Assembly: GCA_013360825.1 (NCBI GenBank) | Contig: JABWAY010000159.1 | Coordinates: 1 to 9,174, forward strand | DNA: 9,174 nt | Source: Candidatus Brocadiia bacterium | GTDB lineage: Bacteria; Planctomycetota; MHYJ01; WSZJ01 | Reading direction: 5' to 3' | Shown: one piece after another, positions 1-7,333 of the stretch | How the letters are laid out: each line of letters starts with the position of its first letter | Position numbering within the stretch: position 1 is the stretch's first letter | The notes under the pieces: generated by a model | What the model saw: the letters and a program-made list of their open reading frames with translations, nothing else | What the model was told of the DNA's origin: nothing | The model's database searches: none | Position numbers and translations under genes: made by a program

Positions 1-327
1 GCGCCGCCCGCGGAGGAGCCGGCGGCGGGGGGCCGGCGGCGCGGCGGGCCGTTCGAGGCGATGGTCGCGATGCTGGTCCAGAACGCGAGCATGCTGCTCG
101 GGATCATGCCCGACCCGATGACGGGGGAGCGCTACCAGGACATCCCGCAGGCGAAGATGTTCATCGACATGCTGGCGACGCTGAAGGCGAAGACGAAAGG
201 GAATCTGACCGCGGACGAGGATCGGTTCCTCGCGCAGGCGCTCAATGAGCTGCAGATGGAGTTCGTGGCGCTGGCGGATGCGATGCAGCAGCAGCTGCGG
301 AAGAAGGGGCAGAAGCCGGGCGGGTAG
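1..327 (+). CDS. DUF1844 domain protein, 5'-truncated by the window edge
   Basis: The frame is open from base 1 and ends with TAG at 325-327, giving 108 visible residues. The first 17 or so are Ala/Pro/Glu/Gly/Arg-rich. A compact helical domain follows, with the DUF1844 hallmarks: a hydrophobic opening helix (FEAMVAMLVQNASMLLG), the turn IMPDPMTGER, then an amphipathic helix and the KAKTKGNLTADED segment leading into a last helix. DUF1844 proteins are small soluble proteins of unknown biochemical function that usually carry a variable polar N-terminal tail, which matches what precedes residue 18. An ATG lies at 61, but the only Shine-Dalgarno-like bases (GAGG, 54-57) sit too close to it and the polar tail continues upstream in frame. 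I therefore treat the gene as starting outside the window. The family call is from recalled sequence pattern, not a search. The gene converges with the propeller lipoprotein gene across 60 bases. Confidence 0.85.
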   Translation, partial: APPAEEPAAGGRRRGGPFEAMVAMLVQNASMLLGIMPDPMTGERYQDIPQAKMFIDMLATLKAKTKGNLTADEDRFLAQALNELQMEFVALADAMQQQLRKKGQKPGG

Positions 328-387
328 GGAACCGGGCGGCGCCATCGGCTTCCGCGGCGCGGAGGCCGGGTGGAGCGGACGGCGCGG

Positions 388-1197
388 CTACCAGTTCCCG
401 CGGGCGTTGCGGACGGGATCGCGGGAGGTCAGCCGCTCGCCGACGGTGCCGGCGGCGTCCCAGAGGTAGACGGAAGGGACGTCGTCGTCGGGGCCCTGCC
501 AGACGGTGAGGAAGGTCCCGTCCCGGAGGAATCCGGGGTTCGAGCCGCGCGCGATGCCGACGGGAGTCAGCTGCCCTGTGGCCGGGTCGCACGACACGAT
601 GGAGCCGTCCGCGGCTTCCAGAAGGATGCGCGCGCCGTCCGGGCTCCAGTCCGGGTGCCGCGCGCCGTTCACCGGGAGCGTCCGGTGCGTGGTCCCGTCG
701 GTGATGACGAGGTCGCCCGACGCGTCCATGGCGGCGATCCGCAGGCCGTCCGGCGACCACGTCGGATGGTCGATCTTCCGCCGGGCGACGTACCAGTTGC
801 GGGACTCCCCACCGGCGACGCGGCAGGACTGGATGGCGATCGAGGTCCCGAACGCGATCTCCTTCCCGTCCGGGGACCAGGCGGGGGTGAATCCCAGGCC
901 GCCGGCGAGCGGCCTGTTGTCCGCATTGTCGGAGCGCGCCGTCCTCAGCCGCGTGCCGTCCGAGTAGACGAAGTGATGTCCGTCCGGGGCCCAGTCCGCC
1001 GCGGGGTCCGGGTCGCGGGAGACCATTTTCTGGAGGCCGTCGTCGAGGTAGATGAGCCAGAACGCCCAGGTCCCGTTCACCTTCATTTCGCACGCGATGA
1101 CGCGCCCGACCGGCTGGGGAGGCTGGTGCGCGGGCCCGCCGCACCCGGCTGCGGCGGACACGAGGAGCACGGCGAGGCAGGCTGTCAGGAGTCTCAT
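388..1197 (-). CDS. PD40/TolB-like beta-propeller lipoprotein
   Basis: The protein has 269 residues. It opens with a lipoprotein-type signal (MRLLTACLAVLLVSAAAGC) and Cys19 as the likely lipidated residue; the lipobox is weak, with Ala rather than Leu at -3. The rest contains the PD40 (WD40-like) signature: DWAPDG at 68-73, AWSPDG at 106-111, TWSPDG at 146-151, DWSPDG at 183-188 and a degenerate GFLRDG at 222-227. That makes about five visible blades of the kind seen in the C-terminal half of TolB. Such propellers are periplasmic or outer-membrane-facing and bind partner proteins or ligands. No N-terminal TolB domain is present, and there are no tol or pal genes here, so I do not call it TolB. 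The start is the ATG 32 bases after the kinase stop, preceded by a GGGTGG stretch that may serve as ribosome binding site. It is probably cotranscribed with, and may be an accessory of, the kinase; that role is inference. Confidence 0.85.
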   Translation of the reverse strand: MRLLTACLAVLLVSAAAGCGGPAHQPPQPVGRVIACEMKVNGTWAFWLIYLDDGLQKMVSRDPDPAADWAPDGHHFVYSDGTRLRTARSDNADNRPLAGGLGFTPAWSPDGKEIAFGTSIAIQSCRVAGGESRNWYVARRKIDHPTWSPDGLRIAAMDASGDLVITDGTTHRTLPVNGARHPDWSPDGARILLEAADGSIVSCDPATGQLTPVGIARGSNPGFLRDGTFLTVWQGPDDDVPSVYLWDAAGTVGERLTSRDPVRNARGNW

Positions 1198-1229
1198 GTC
1201 CACCCATGTACTCCCGCGGCCGGGATCCG

Positions 1230-3710
1230 TCAACGCGAATTCCCGAGCATCGAGAGCACGCGCTCCCGCAGTTCGTCGAGATCGAACGGCTTGGTCAGGC
1301 AGGGGGTCCGGAATTCCTCCAGGAAGCCGAGCGTCTCCTCGCCATGCGTGTCCCCGGTCAGGACGACGAACCGCTTCAGCAGCCCCTCGCGATGGGTCCG
1401 GATCCAGGCATGGATGTCCCTCCCCGACATGTCGCGCAGCCGGAGGTCGCAGAGGACGGCGTCGAACTCCCCGGACTCCAGGGCGGACAGCGCGGCCGCG
1501 CCCGAATCGCACTCGACGAGAGTGACATCGGCCGACAGGGCGTGGCGGACGAGGATCCGGATGGAGTCCTCGTCGTCCACGACCAGCACGCGCGGCTTCG
1601 TCGTCGCGGGAACCGGCGGCGTCGACGTCTGGTGCCGCGCATCCGCCGCCATCGGGGGAAGGACCACCGGAAACGTCGCGAGGAACGCCGCCCCGCCGCC
1701 CGGTGCATCCTCCACCTGGATCTGCCCGGAATGGCTTCTCACGCACGAGGTCGCCACGGACAGGCCGAGTCCCGTGCCGCTTCCCGGCGGCTTCGTCGTG
1801 AAGAACGGGTCGAAAATGCGCGCGCGGAGCTCCCGGGGGACCCCGGGGCCGGAGTCCTCGACCCGGATCGCGATCCGCTGCGCGGCGTTTCCGGCGGCGC
1901 CCGGGTCCTGAGAGGGCGCGACGGAGGTCCGGACGGTGAGGCGCCGGACGCCGGGGCGGTCCAGCATCGCCTGGAGCCCGTTGTTGGCGATGTTGTACAC
2001 CGCGCGCTGCAGCAGCGCGGGATTCGCCATGGTCATCGGCAGCCCGGGGTCGAGATCCAGCACGAGCTGCACCTCCGCGGCCTCCACCATCTGCTCGAGC
2101 TGTCCCATCGCCTCCCGCACCACGGCGTTCACGTCCGTCGGCCTGCGGACCCCGGCGAGCTCGTGCGTCGAGTCGAGAAGCGAGCCGACGATTTCGCGGG
2201 CCCCGCGGGCGGCGCGTTCGACGCGTTCGATCTGCGCGCGCTGGTCCGCGGTCAGCGGGCCGCGGGAGAGGACCTGCGCGAAACCCAGGATCGGCGCCAG
2301 CAGGTTGTTGAGCTCATGGCAGATGCCGCTTGCCAGCCCTCCCAGCGCGGACAGTTTCTGCGCCTCCGCGATCGCCCTCTGCGCCTCCTCCCGGTCGCTC
2401 ACCATCTGGCGGAGAGTGGCGGCCAGCGTGTCGATTTCCCCGAATCCCCCCGGCGGGACGATCGTGACCGGCTGCCCGGCCCCCAGACGGCGGGCGGCGG
2501 AGGCGAGCGCGAGAACGGGGCGCGCGACCTGGCGCGAGAGGAAGACGGCGAAGAGCGTTCCGGAGACGAGGAGGACGCCGATGAGCGAGATCAGCAGGAC
2601 CAGGAACTGGCGGTACAGCGTCCGCTGCGTCTCCCTCATGGCGAGCACGGGGGCGGTCAGGTGGGCCGGATCGCCGATGACCGCGAGCGTCCATTCCGTG
2701 GAGGGAATCTTCCGGTGGGCGACGACGCGGTCCTTCCCGGCCGCGCGGAGAGTCGTCAGGCCGTCCTCCGTCTGCGGCAGCCGCCCGCAGAGGTCCCGGA
2801 GCGCCGGGTCGGGAATGTCCGCGATCCGCCAGTCGAGGGGCTCCTCCCGGTGATGCGCCGGCGGGGAGATCCCGAAGAGCGCGTAGGCGCCCGGCGTCAT
2901 GAGCAGGATCCGCCCCTGCCCGTCGAGGAGAACCCCGAATTCCCAGGTCTGCCCGCCGCCGGCCAGCTGGGCCTGGAAGTCGTCCGCGTTGACGTCGATG
3001 CCGATGACCCCCTCGAACCGGTCGCCGTGCCCGATCGGGGCGAGGCAGGAAATCATGACCCCGTGTCCCGCAGGGTCGTTGTAGACGCCGGTCCAGACCA
3101 CCCGCCCGTCCGGGTTCGCGGCGGGCGCCGCCGGGACGTAGAACTGGCTCTCGCGGGGGTCGAAGTCCGCGTCTTCCGGCATGGCCGGGGGAAGCGGGGC
3201 GAGCACGGAGAGGCCGGAGCGGTGGATCATGTACCACTGGGTCATGGCGGGGGCGGCGGGTTCCGTCAGCAGGATCTGCTCGACGTGGGCCAGGACCTGC
3301 AGTTCCGGAAGTCCCGCGACGGGGTCGAAACCGGCGGGGGCCCACACGGCGGCGCCGTCCGGGTCATCGGTCATCCACCCGTAGCCGCCGCGCTTGAACC
3401 GCGAGGGAGTCCAGAGCCCCGATCGTTCGTAGATGTCCCTCTTTTCGTAGAGGCGCGCCGCCTGGGAGGCCATGGCCTGCGCCCGGCGCTCGATGTCCCC
3501 GAAGGTCCGGTCCTGGGCCCCGGCCAGGACCCGGACGGCCTCCAGGTGCTCATCCCTGGCCTGGAGATTCGCCGCCCGGGCGTACTCGTCGAGCGACTGC
3601 TCCGCGAGCGAGCGTGTCGCCACGAATCCGATCGCGGAGACCGCGCCGATCGGCAGGAGGACGAAGGCGGCGAAGAGGACCGTGAATCGCGCTCGGAGGC
3701 TGCGGGGCAT
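1230..3710 (-). CDS. Hybrid sensor histidine kinase (dCache-HAMP-HisKA-HATPase-REC)
   Basis: This 826-residue membrane kinase has a membrane segment at about 9-31 and an extracytoplasmic region at 35-340 resembling a double Cache sensor (for example GVIGIDVNADDF near 235-245). A second membrane segment lies at about 368-391, followed by HAMP at about 392-445. The dimerisation helix carries the H-box CHELNN with phospho-acceptor His465. The ATPase has an N-box at 573-581 (Asn577), a G1 box DSGPG at 619-623, an F-box DPFFTTK at 634-640 and a G2 box GSGTGLGL at 643-650. A C-terminal receiver at about 706-826 has acidic residues Asp712/Asp713, phospho-acceptor Asp755, Thr785 and Lys807. All catalytic residues are intact, so it should be active. 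HELNN places it near NtrB-like kinases. It would sense a small ligand outside the membrane and pass phosphate to its own receiver, then to an unseen partner. The start is the ATG just before the first membrane segment. There is no good Shine-Dalgarno; an in-frame GTG at 3731 is an alternative, and a leaderless transcript is possible. Confidence 0.95.
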   Translation of the reverse strand: MPRSLRARFTVLFAAFVLLPIGAVSAIGFVATRSLAEQSLDEYARAANLQARDEHLEAVRVLAGAQDRTFGDIERRAQAMASQAARLYEKRDIYERSGLWTPSRFKRGGYGWMTDDPDGAAVWAPAGFDPVAGLPELQVLAHVEQILLTEPAAPAMTQWYMIHRSGLSVLAPLPPAMPEDADFDPRESQFYVPAAPAANPDGRVVWTGVYNDPAGHGVMISCLAPIGHGDRFEGVIGIDVNADDFQAQLAGGGQTWEFGVLLDGQGRILLMTPGAYALFGISPPAHHREEPLDWRIADIPDPALRDLCGRLPQTEDGLTTLRAAGKDRVVAHRKIPSTEWTLAVIGDPAHLTAPVLAMRETQRTLYRQFLVLLISLIGVLLVSGTLFAVFLSRQVARPVLALASAARRLGAGQPVTIVPPGGFGEIDTLAATLRQMVSDREEAQRAIAEAQKLSALGGLASGICHELNNLLAPILGFAQVLSRGPLTADQRAQIERVERAARGAREIVGSLLDSTHELAGVRRPTDVNAVVREAMGQLEQMVEAAEVQLVLDLDPGLPMTMANPALLQRAVYNIANNGLQAMLDRPGVRRLTVRTSVAPSQDPGAAGNAAQRIAIRVEDSGPGVPRELRARIFDPFFTTKPPGSGTGLGLSVATSCVRSHSGQIQVEDAPGGGAAFLATFPVVLPPMAADARHQTSTPPVPATTKPRVLVVDDEDSIRILVRHALSADVTLVECDSGAAALSALESGEFDAVLCDLRLRDMSGRDIHAWIRTHREGLLKRFVVLTGDTHGEETLGFLEEFRTPCLTKPFDLDELRERVLSMLGNSR

Positions 3711-3800
3711 GGCTGGGAGGGAGATTAGCACGGGGAGGGCGCCCGATCGAGCGCCGCGGGTACAGCCCGGAGGGGGGCGGGGCCGATAACGAACACGGCA

Positions 3801-3847
3801 GTCTCCCGGGCTCCTCCGGCGTCCATGTCCGGAGGGGCCCGGGAGAC
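3801..3847 (+). repeat. 19-bp inverted repeat (stable 5'-leader hairpin) upstream of acidic lipoprotein
   Basis: The arms 3801-3819 and 3829-3847 are complementary over all 19 positions, the only imperfection being one G-U pair, with a 9-base loop (CGTCCATGT). There is no T-run on either side in either orientation, so it is not a classical intrinsic terminator. It lies 31 bases before the ATG at 3879 and 19 bases before its ribosome binding site, so it would form in the mRNA leader of that gene. Possible roles are an mRNA-stabilising 5' hairpin, a regulatory leader, or a DNA operator for a dimeric regulator. Confidence 0.8.
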
Positions 3848-3866
3848 CGCATCCCCGACCCCCTAT

Positions 3867-3873
3867 AGAGGAG
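3867..3873 (+). promoter_or_regulatory. Ribosome binding site fixing the start at 3879
   Basis: AGAGGAG lies five bases before the ATG at 3879. It decides between this start and an upstream in-frame ATG at 3825, which sits in the loop of the hairpin, has no such site, and would put 18 residues in front of the signal peptide. Confidence 0.8.
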
Positions 3874-3878
3874 TGACC

Positions 3879-6530
3879 ATGCAATTTCGACGACACCGGA
3901 CGTGGCTGGCGGTGATCGCGGTTCTCTGCGCGCTTGTCGCCTCCGGGTGCAAGCGCAAGACGCGGAACCGGATCATCACGCTGGAGGAGACCCGGACGAC
4001 GGACTTCTTCAACTCGGATTCGTTCCCGGGTTCCTCCGTGCAGACGCACAACGTGGCGGACGACCGTCGGGCGTTCAGCGTCCCGGACGAGAGCCCGGAC
4101 ATGCTGACGCTCAAGGTGACGTTCAACGGCGACCGCGGGTCCGCGATCGTGACCTACACGACGCTGGCGGCGTCGACCGGGTTGTACGCGCACTATTACG
4201 ACGGCGACGTCTTCACGCCGCCGGTCGCTCTCCGGGCGATCGACACGACCTACGTGTCGCTGGCCCCGAGGCAGGTGGTGCATGCGTTTCTGAACACGAA
4301 GAACCACGACGACGACGACGCCCGTGACCGGAACGGGGACGCGCTGATCGCCTGGGCCGCGGAGGACGTCGACCAGGACGGCGCGCCCACGGCGGACGGG
4401 GTCAACCGGGCCCTGTTCGTGACCTATTTCGACGAGTCCGACGCGGACGAGATCGACAGGCGCTTCGGGTTCCAGGAGTTCGCCACGCGGGTCGATGCCC
4501 AGGATGAGGCCGGTGAGAACGTCGGGACGTTCGGGATCGCGACGGACGGGCTCTGCGGCGCGGCGCGCTGGGGAGCGGTGTCGGCCTACCAGTACGGGGA
4601 CGAGACGACCGCGATCGAGCTGTTCTGGACGCAGAACGAGAACAACGACGGCGTCCCCGGAATCGACGACATCGCGCTCTATTCCGTGCGCTTCGACCCG
4701 GGCGAAGACCTGGACGACGACCTGCCGCTGACCCCGCAGCGTCTGACCCGCCTCTCGATCGCCACGCTCGGCGCGTCCGACGCGGGGACGTCGAGCGAAG
4801 AGACCTTCCTGGACTCGGCGCTGCAGAGCTACAACAACGTCCTGCTGTTCCGGATGGCCGCGAACAACCTCACCGGGGCCGACGACCTGCCGGGCGGAGG
4901 GATCTGGGGGACGCCGTTCCTGACCAACGGGACCGACGTCGTCTTCCAGACGATCGCCTTCGACCTGGAAACCGGGTCGATCTCCCCCGCGTCGGTCATT
5001 CACCCGGTCGTTCCCTCCGCGACCGACGCCATCGAGAACGCCGCCGAGCCGATCGCCCTCGTGTCCGTCACCGGGCCGCCGCCGGGCCTGTACGGGAGCG
5101 ATGAAGGTCTGGCCACGATGGTTTTCGTGTTCCTGACGCTCACGAACGATCCCGACCTCGAGGTCGACTTCGGCGACCTGGCGAACGACGGCCGGGTCAC
5201 GCTCGCGGAAATCAGCGAGGCGGACGGATCGCTGCTGGGAATCGCCCTGCTGGATGTCGAGGACCCGGACATCAGCGATTCGCCGGATCCGGGGGCGATC
5301 TCCGTCGTGCTGTCGCGGAACGGGGACTACCTCTGGGCCGCCTGGCTGGAGACGCTCGACTCGGGCGGGACCGATGAGGCGATGCTGTGGGCGGCGCAGT
5401 ACCAGACGACGCGGATCGGGGAGGACGATGTCTTTCCGCTCCCGCCGGCGCTCGCCGGCACCGTCTCGGCGCCGTTCCCGCTGCTCACGGACGTCGACGG
5501 GTCGCCGGTGGTCTGGTTCTGCTTCCAGGATTGCCTCGGGTACATCTGCGGCGTGCAGTCCAATCCCGACGTGATGAACGTGTTCGCGATGCGCGTGGAA
5601 GGCGCCGCCGACGTGATCCACCAGGTCCGCCTGGTGGCCGACGTGGACATGGATCCGCCCGGGTGCACGCCGGCCGTCACGGCGTCCGTCCTGGAGACCT
5701 TTTCCCTCGGCGACCAGCCGGGGGCCGGGCCGCTCAACACTCCCCGGCACAACTTCAACGCCGTCGACAACGGCGACGACGGACATGTCCTCGCGGTCTA
5801 CCGCCGGGACATCGACCCGGTCGGGACCGATTTCAGGCTCTTCGCCGAAAACGGCGGCACCGAGGCCCCCGGCGTGCTGGAGATCGACAGCGTGGTGACG
5901 TACCGGCAGGTGCCGCTCCAGCCGCTCACGCTGGTCTGCGTCCCCCCCGGATCGTCCATCGGCGAGTACGACTCCGTCGACGACTCCGACGACGGCGAGC
6001 GGGCTCACGGGGCCCGCTGGATCCACATCCTGTTCCTGGAGGACTCCTCGACCGAGGACTCGCCCAACGGCGACCAGCTCCGGACGCGCGCGTTCTTCGC
6101 CGAAGAGGACGATCTCATCTTCGCCGATCGCTTCACGCCGTCCGCCAGCCCGGCGGAGTTCGAAGCGCCGTTCGATCTGGGCCTGCCGAACCTCGACACC
6201 TTCGGTCCCGACCAGCCCACGGTGGTCGGCATCGAGGTCGAGGGAGACGTGGTCGGTGTCTGGTTCACGCAGAGCGAGCATGTCTACTTCACGGCCCACG
6301 ACGGCGAATCGAACGACGGAGAGACCGGCTGGTACAACACCGACGGCATCTCCGATCCGGCCCTCGTGGACGACGACACGACCTTTGAGCTTCCGGAAGT
6401 TCCGCGGTTTTTTGCCCCGTCCTGCACCTGCGAGGGGCTGGACCGGGCGATGGTGTTCTGGACGAAGGAGACCGACGGTTTTTCAGGGCGCCGGATGTTT
6501 GTGCGCGTCCTCGACAGCGACATCGACTAG
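3879..6530 (+). CDS. Large, extremely acidic secreted lipoprotein of unknown family
   Basis: The protein has 883 residues. Residues 1-24 form a lipoprotein signal: a basic start MQFRRHR, a hydrophobic stretch, and SGC with Cys24, although -3 is Ala and the lipobox is therefore weak. The mature chain looks almost entirely beta-strand with turns rich in Asp, Asn and Gly, and no membrane segment. By hand count it holds about 103 Asp and 48 Glu against about 43 Arg and only 5 Lys. Several turns resemble calcium-binding loops: NHDDDDARDRNGD at 142-154, DVDQDG at 163-168 (EF-hand/dockerin-like) and NENNDGVPGIDD at 253-264 (thrombospondin type 3-like). Cysteines at 226, 548, 552, 557, 596, 687, 849 and 851 could form disulfides. 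I recognise no catalytic motif or named family; a surface-anchored beta-propeller or binding protein is the best guess. It is transcribed alone, divergent from the sensor kinase, and ends in its own terminator. Confidence 0.85.
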   Translation: MQFRRHRTWLAVIAVLCALVASGCKRKTRNRIITLEETRTTDFFNSDSFPGSSVQTHNVADDRRAFSVPDESPDMLTLKVTFNGDRGSAIVTYTTLAASTGLYAHYYDGDVFTPPVALRAIDTTYVSLAPRQVVHAFLNTKNHDDDDARDRNGDALIAWAAEDVDQDGAPTADGVNRALFVTYFDESDADEIDRRFGFQEFATRVDAQDEAGENVGTFGIATDGLCGAARWGAVSAYQYGDETTAIELFWTQNENNDGVPGIDDIALYSVRFDPGEDLDDDLPLTPQRLTRLSIATLGASDAGTSSEETFLDSALQSYNNVLLFRMAANNLTGADDLPGGGIWGTPFLTNGTDVVFQTIAFDLETGSISPASVIHPVVPSATDAIENAAEPIALVSVTGPPPGLYGSDEGLATMVFVFLTLTNDPDLEVDFGDLANDGRVTLAEISEADGSLLGIALLDVEDPDISDSPDPGAISVVLSRNGDYLWAAWLETLDSGGTDEAMLWAAQYQTTRIGEDDVFPLPPALAGTVSAPFPLLTDVDGSPVVWFCFQDCLGYICGVQSNPDVMNVFAMRVEGAADVIHQVRLVADVDMDPPGCTPAVTASVLETFSLGDQPGAGPLNTPRHNFNAVDNGDDGHVLAVYRRDIDPVGTDFRLFAENGGTEAPGVLEIDSVVTYRQVPLQPLTLVCVPPGSSIGEYDSVDDSDDGERAHGARWIHILFLEDSSTEDSPNGDQLRTRAFFAEEDDLIFADRFTPSASPAEFEAPFDLGLPNLDTFGPDQPTVVGIEVEGDVVGVWFTQSEHVYFTAHDGESNDGETGWYNTDGISDPALVDDDTTFELPEVPRFFAPSCTCEGLDRAMVFWTKETDGFSGRRMFVRVLDSDID

Positions 6531-6542
6531 TCCGGTTGATGC

Positions 6543-6577
6543 GAGGCCCCGGGGGGACACCGTCTCCCCGGGGTTTT
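6543..6577 (+). terminator. Intrinsic terminator of the acidic lipoprotein gene
   Basis: CCCCGGGG at 6547-6554 pairs with CCCCGGGG at 6566-6573. The stem extends inward by three pairs around a five-base loop (CACCG) and outward by G-U and A-U pairs into a run of seven T (6574-6580). It begins 12 bases after the stop codon. There is no T-run on the other strand, so it acts only on plus-strand transcripts. Confidence 0.9.
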
Positions 6578-6657
6578 TTTGCGCCCTGTCGGCGCGGCCG
6601 GCGGTCCGTCCGTCGGTCCGGGGCCGGCTTCCGGAGTCTCTACCGCGAACGCCGCTC

Positions 6658-7184
6658 TCAGTCCTTTCTCACCGCATGGAACGCGGTCAGCGTGGACGTG
6701 TTGGAGGAGCCCCGCCGGCCCCCGCCGCCCTCGTGCGCTTGAGCGAAGCGGGAGGAGACCAGCCGGCCGGGGACTTCGCCGGAAGTGACGACTTCGCCCC
6801 GCTGGATCATCATTTCGTCGCCGTAGGTCTGGCTGAAGCGGCTGACCAGACAGGTCAGCGTGTGTCCGGCGGCGGTCAGCGTCCTGGCCGTGTCGAGAAT
6901 CTCCATGTCGATTTCGGCGGCCCCGAGCGGGTGGTCGGGATATGCGCCCTCTGACTTGAGGACGTACGCACCGCCCGGTTCCCCGGCCGACGCCCAGACG
7001 GTTCGCGTGGTGAGCGTCTCCGGGGCTCCCGCGGCCCCGGGCGCGGGACCCACCCGTTCCGCCACCCGGACAGGGCGCGGGCGGACTTCTCCCGGGACTC
7101 TGACTTCCTGCGCTCCGCCTCCGCGGTTCCTTCCGCCCAGGCACCCGGCAACGCCATCAGCCACAGCGCCAGCACAGTCCTCAT
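6658..7184 (-). pseudogene. Small secreted protein of unknown function, reading frame broken
   Basis: The gene starts at an ATG (7182-7184) with a clear Sec signal peptide, MRTVLALWLMALPGAWA with cleavage after AWA, then a charged stretch (EAERRKSESREKSAR). That frame then turns into shadow-like sequence, while another frame carries protein-like sequence through to TGA at 6658-6660, including TLTTRTVWASAGEPGGAY, AAEIDMEILDTARTL and SRFSQTYGDEMMIQRGEV. The total span, 527 bases, is one short of a multiple of three, so one missing base (or two extra) would restore about 175 residues. Third-position G+C is high in the first frame down to roughly codon 45-54 and high in the second frame after that, which places the break at about 7020-7055, in a run of G and C. 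It may be a real frameshift or a sequencing or assembly error. The C-terminal part is not a family I recognise. The cell location would be periplasmic or extracellular. Confidence 0.6.
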
Positions 7185-7190
7185 GAGGAT

Positions 7191-7196
7191 TCTCCC
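7191..7196 (-). promoter_or_regulatory. Ribosome binding site for the frame-broken secreted gene
   Basis: On the minus strand GGGAGA, within a longer run of G, lies six bases before the ATG whose first base is 7184. It supports this start, which also gives the signal peptide, over the ATG at 7164 that opens the second frame. Confidence 0.7.
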
Positions 7197-7265
7197 CCCG
7201 GGTTCTGGTGCGTGGACGCTTCGGGCCGGCGTCGGTTCGCCGGATTCGCTTCCGACGCGCAGGGG

Positions 7266-7295
7266 CGTCGTCTTTCGGGTCCCTGAAAGGCGACG
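7266..7295. repeat. Inverted repeat, 11-bp arms, between DUF1326 gene and secreted gene
   Basis: CGTCGTCTTTC at 7266-7276 pairs with GAAAGGCGACG at 7285-7295 across an eight-base loop, continuous if one U-G pair is allowed on the plus strand. On the minus strand that pair becomes a C-A mismatch. It abuts the next hairpin. It could be part of the promoter or leader region of the secreted gene that starts at 7184, or of the end of the DUF1326 transcript. Confidence 0.55.
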
Positions 7296-7326
7296 GGGAG
7301 CCCGGTGCCTCAGCACCGGGCCCCCC
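7295..7326 (-). terminator. Strong hairpin after the DUF1326 stop, probable terminator without U-tract
   Basis: On the minus strand a 14-bp stem with a single G-U pair forms between 7326-7313 and 7308-7295, closed by the four-base loop TGAG, starting seven bases after the DUF1326 stop codon. The following bases (GTCGCCTTTC) give only a poor U-tract, so termination would be weak, assisted, or replaced by a 3'-end-stabilising role. If read through, the DUF1326 gene and the secreted gene form one transcript. Confidence 0.5.
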
Positions 7327-7333
7327 GGTCGGC

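Larger units (their letters stand above)
3711..3878. promoter_or_regulatory. Divergent intergenic region between kinase and acidic lipoprotein genes
   Basis: This 168-base spacer must hold the promoters of both divergent genes. Visible elements are a short inverted repeat with 5-base arms GGCGC/GCGCC at 3738-3755 centred on the palindrome CGATCG, a GATAAC at 3785-3790 that matches a -10 hexamer at four of six positions but has no recognisable -35, and the large hairpin listed separately. If GATAAC were used, transcription would begin at about the foot of that hairpin. On the minus strand, TAATCT (3727-3722) is a weak -10 candidate very near the kinase start. None of these assignments is firm. 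Confidence 0.4.

Noticed and set aside
328..387. Possible bidirectional terminator between the converging DUF1844 and propeller genes
   Set aside because: Short GCGCC/GGCGC arms exist, but no stable stem is followed by a T-run in either direction.
370..1911. Plus-strand open frame of 513 codons
   Set aside because: It is antisense to both the propeller lipoprotein and the receiver end of the kinase, whose domain motifs are clear on the other strand.
1206..3728. Long plus-strand open frame of 840 codons opposite the histidine kinase
   Set aside because: It is the antisense shadow of a gene with every kinase motif intact; its protein is Arg/Gly/Asp-rich and motif-free, as expected from a GC-rich complementary frame.
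3711..6299. Extension of the minus-strand kinase frame for another 863 codons through the acidic lipoprotein gene
   Set aside because: The extension is antisense to a gene with signal peptide, ribosome binding site and terminator; its sequence is Arg/Val/Asp/Gly-biased, and the kinase begins naturally before its first membrane segment.
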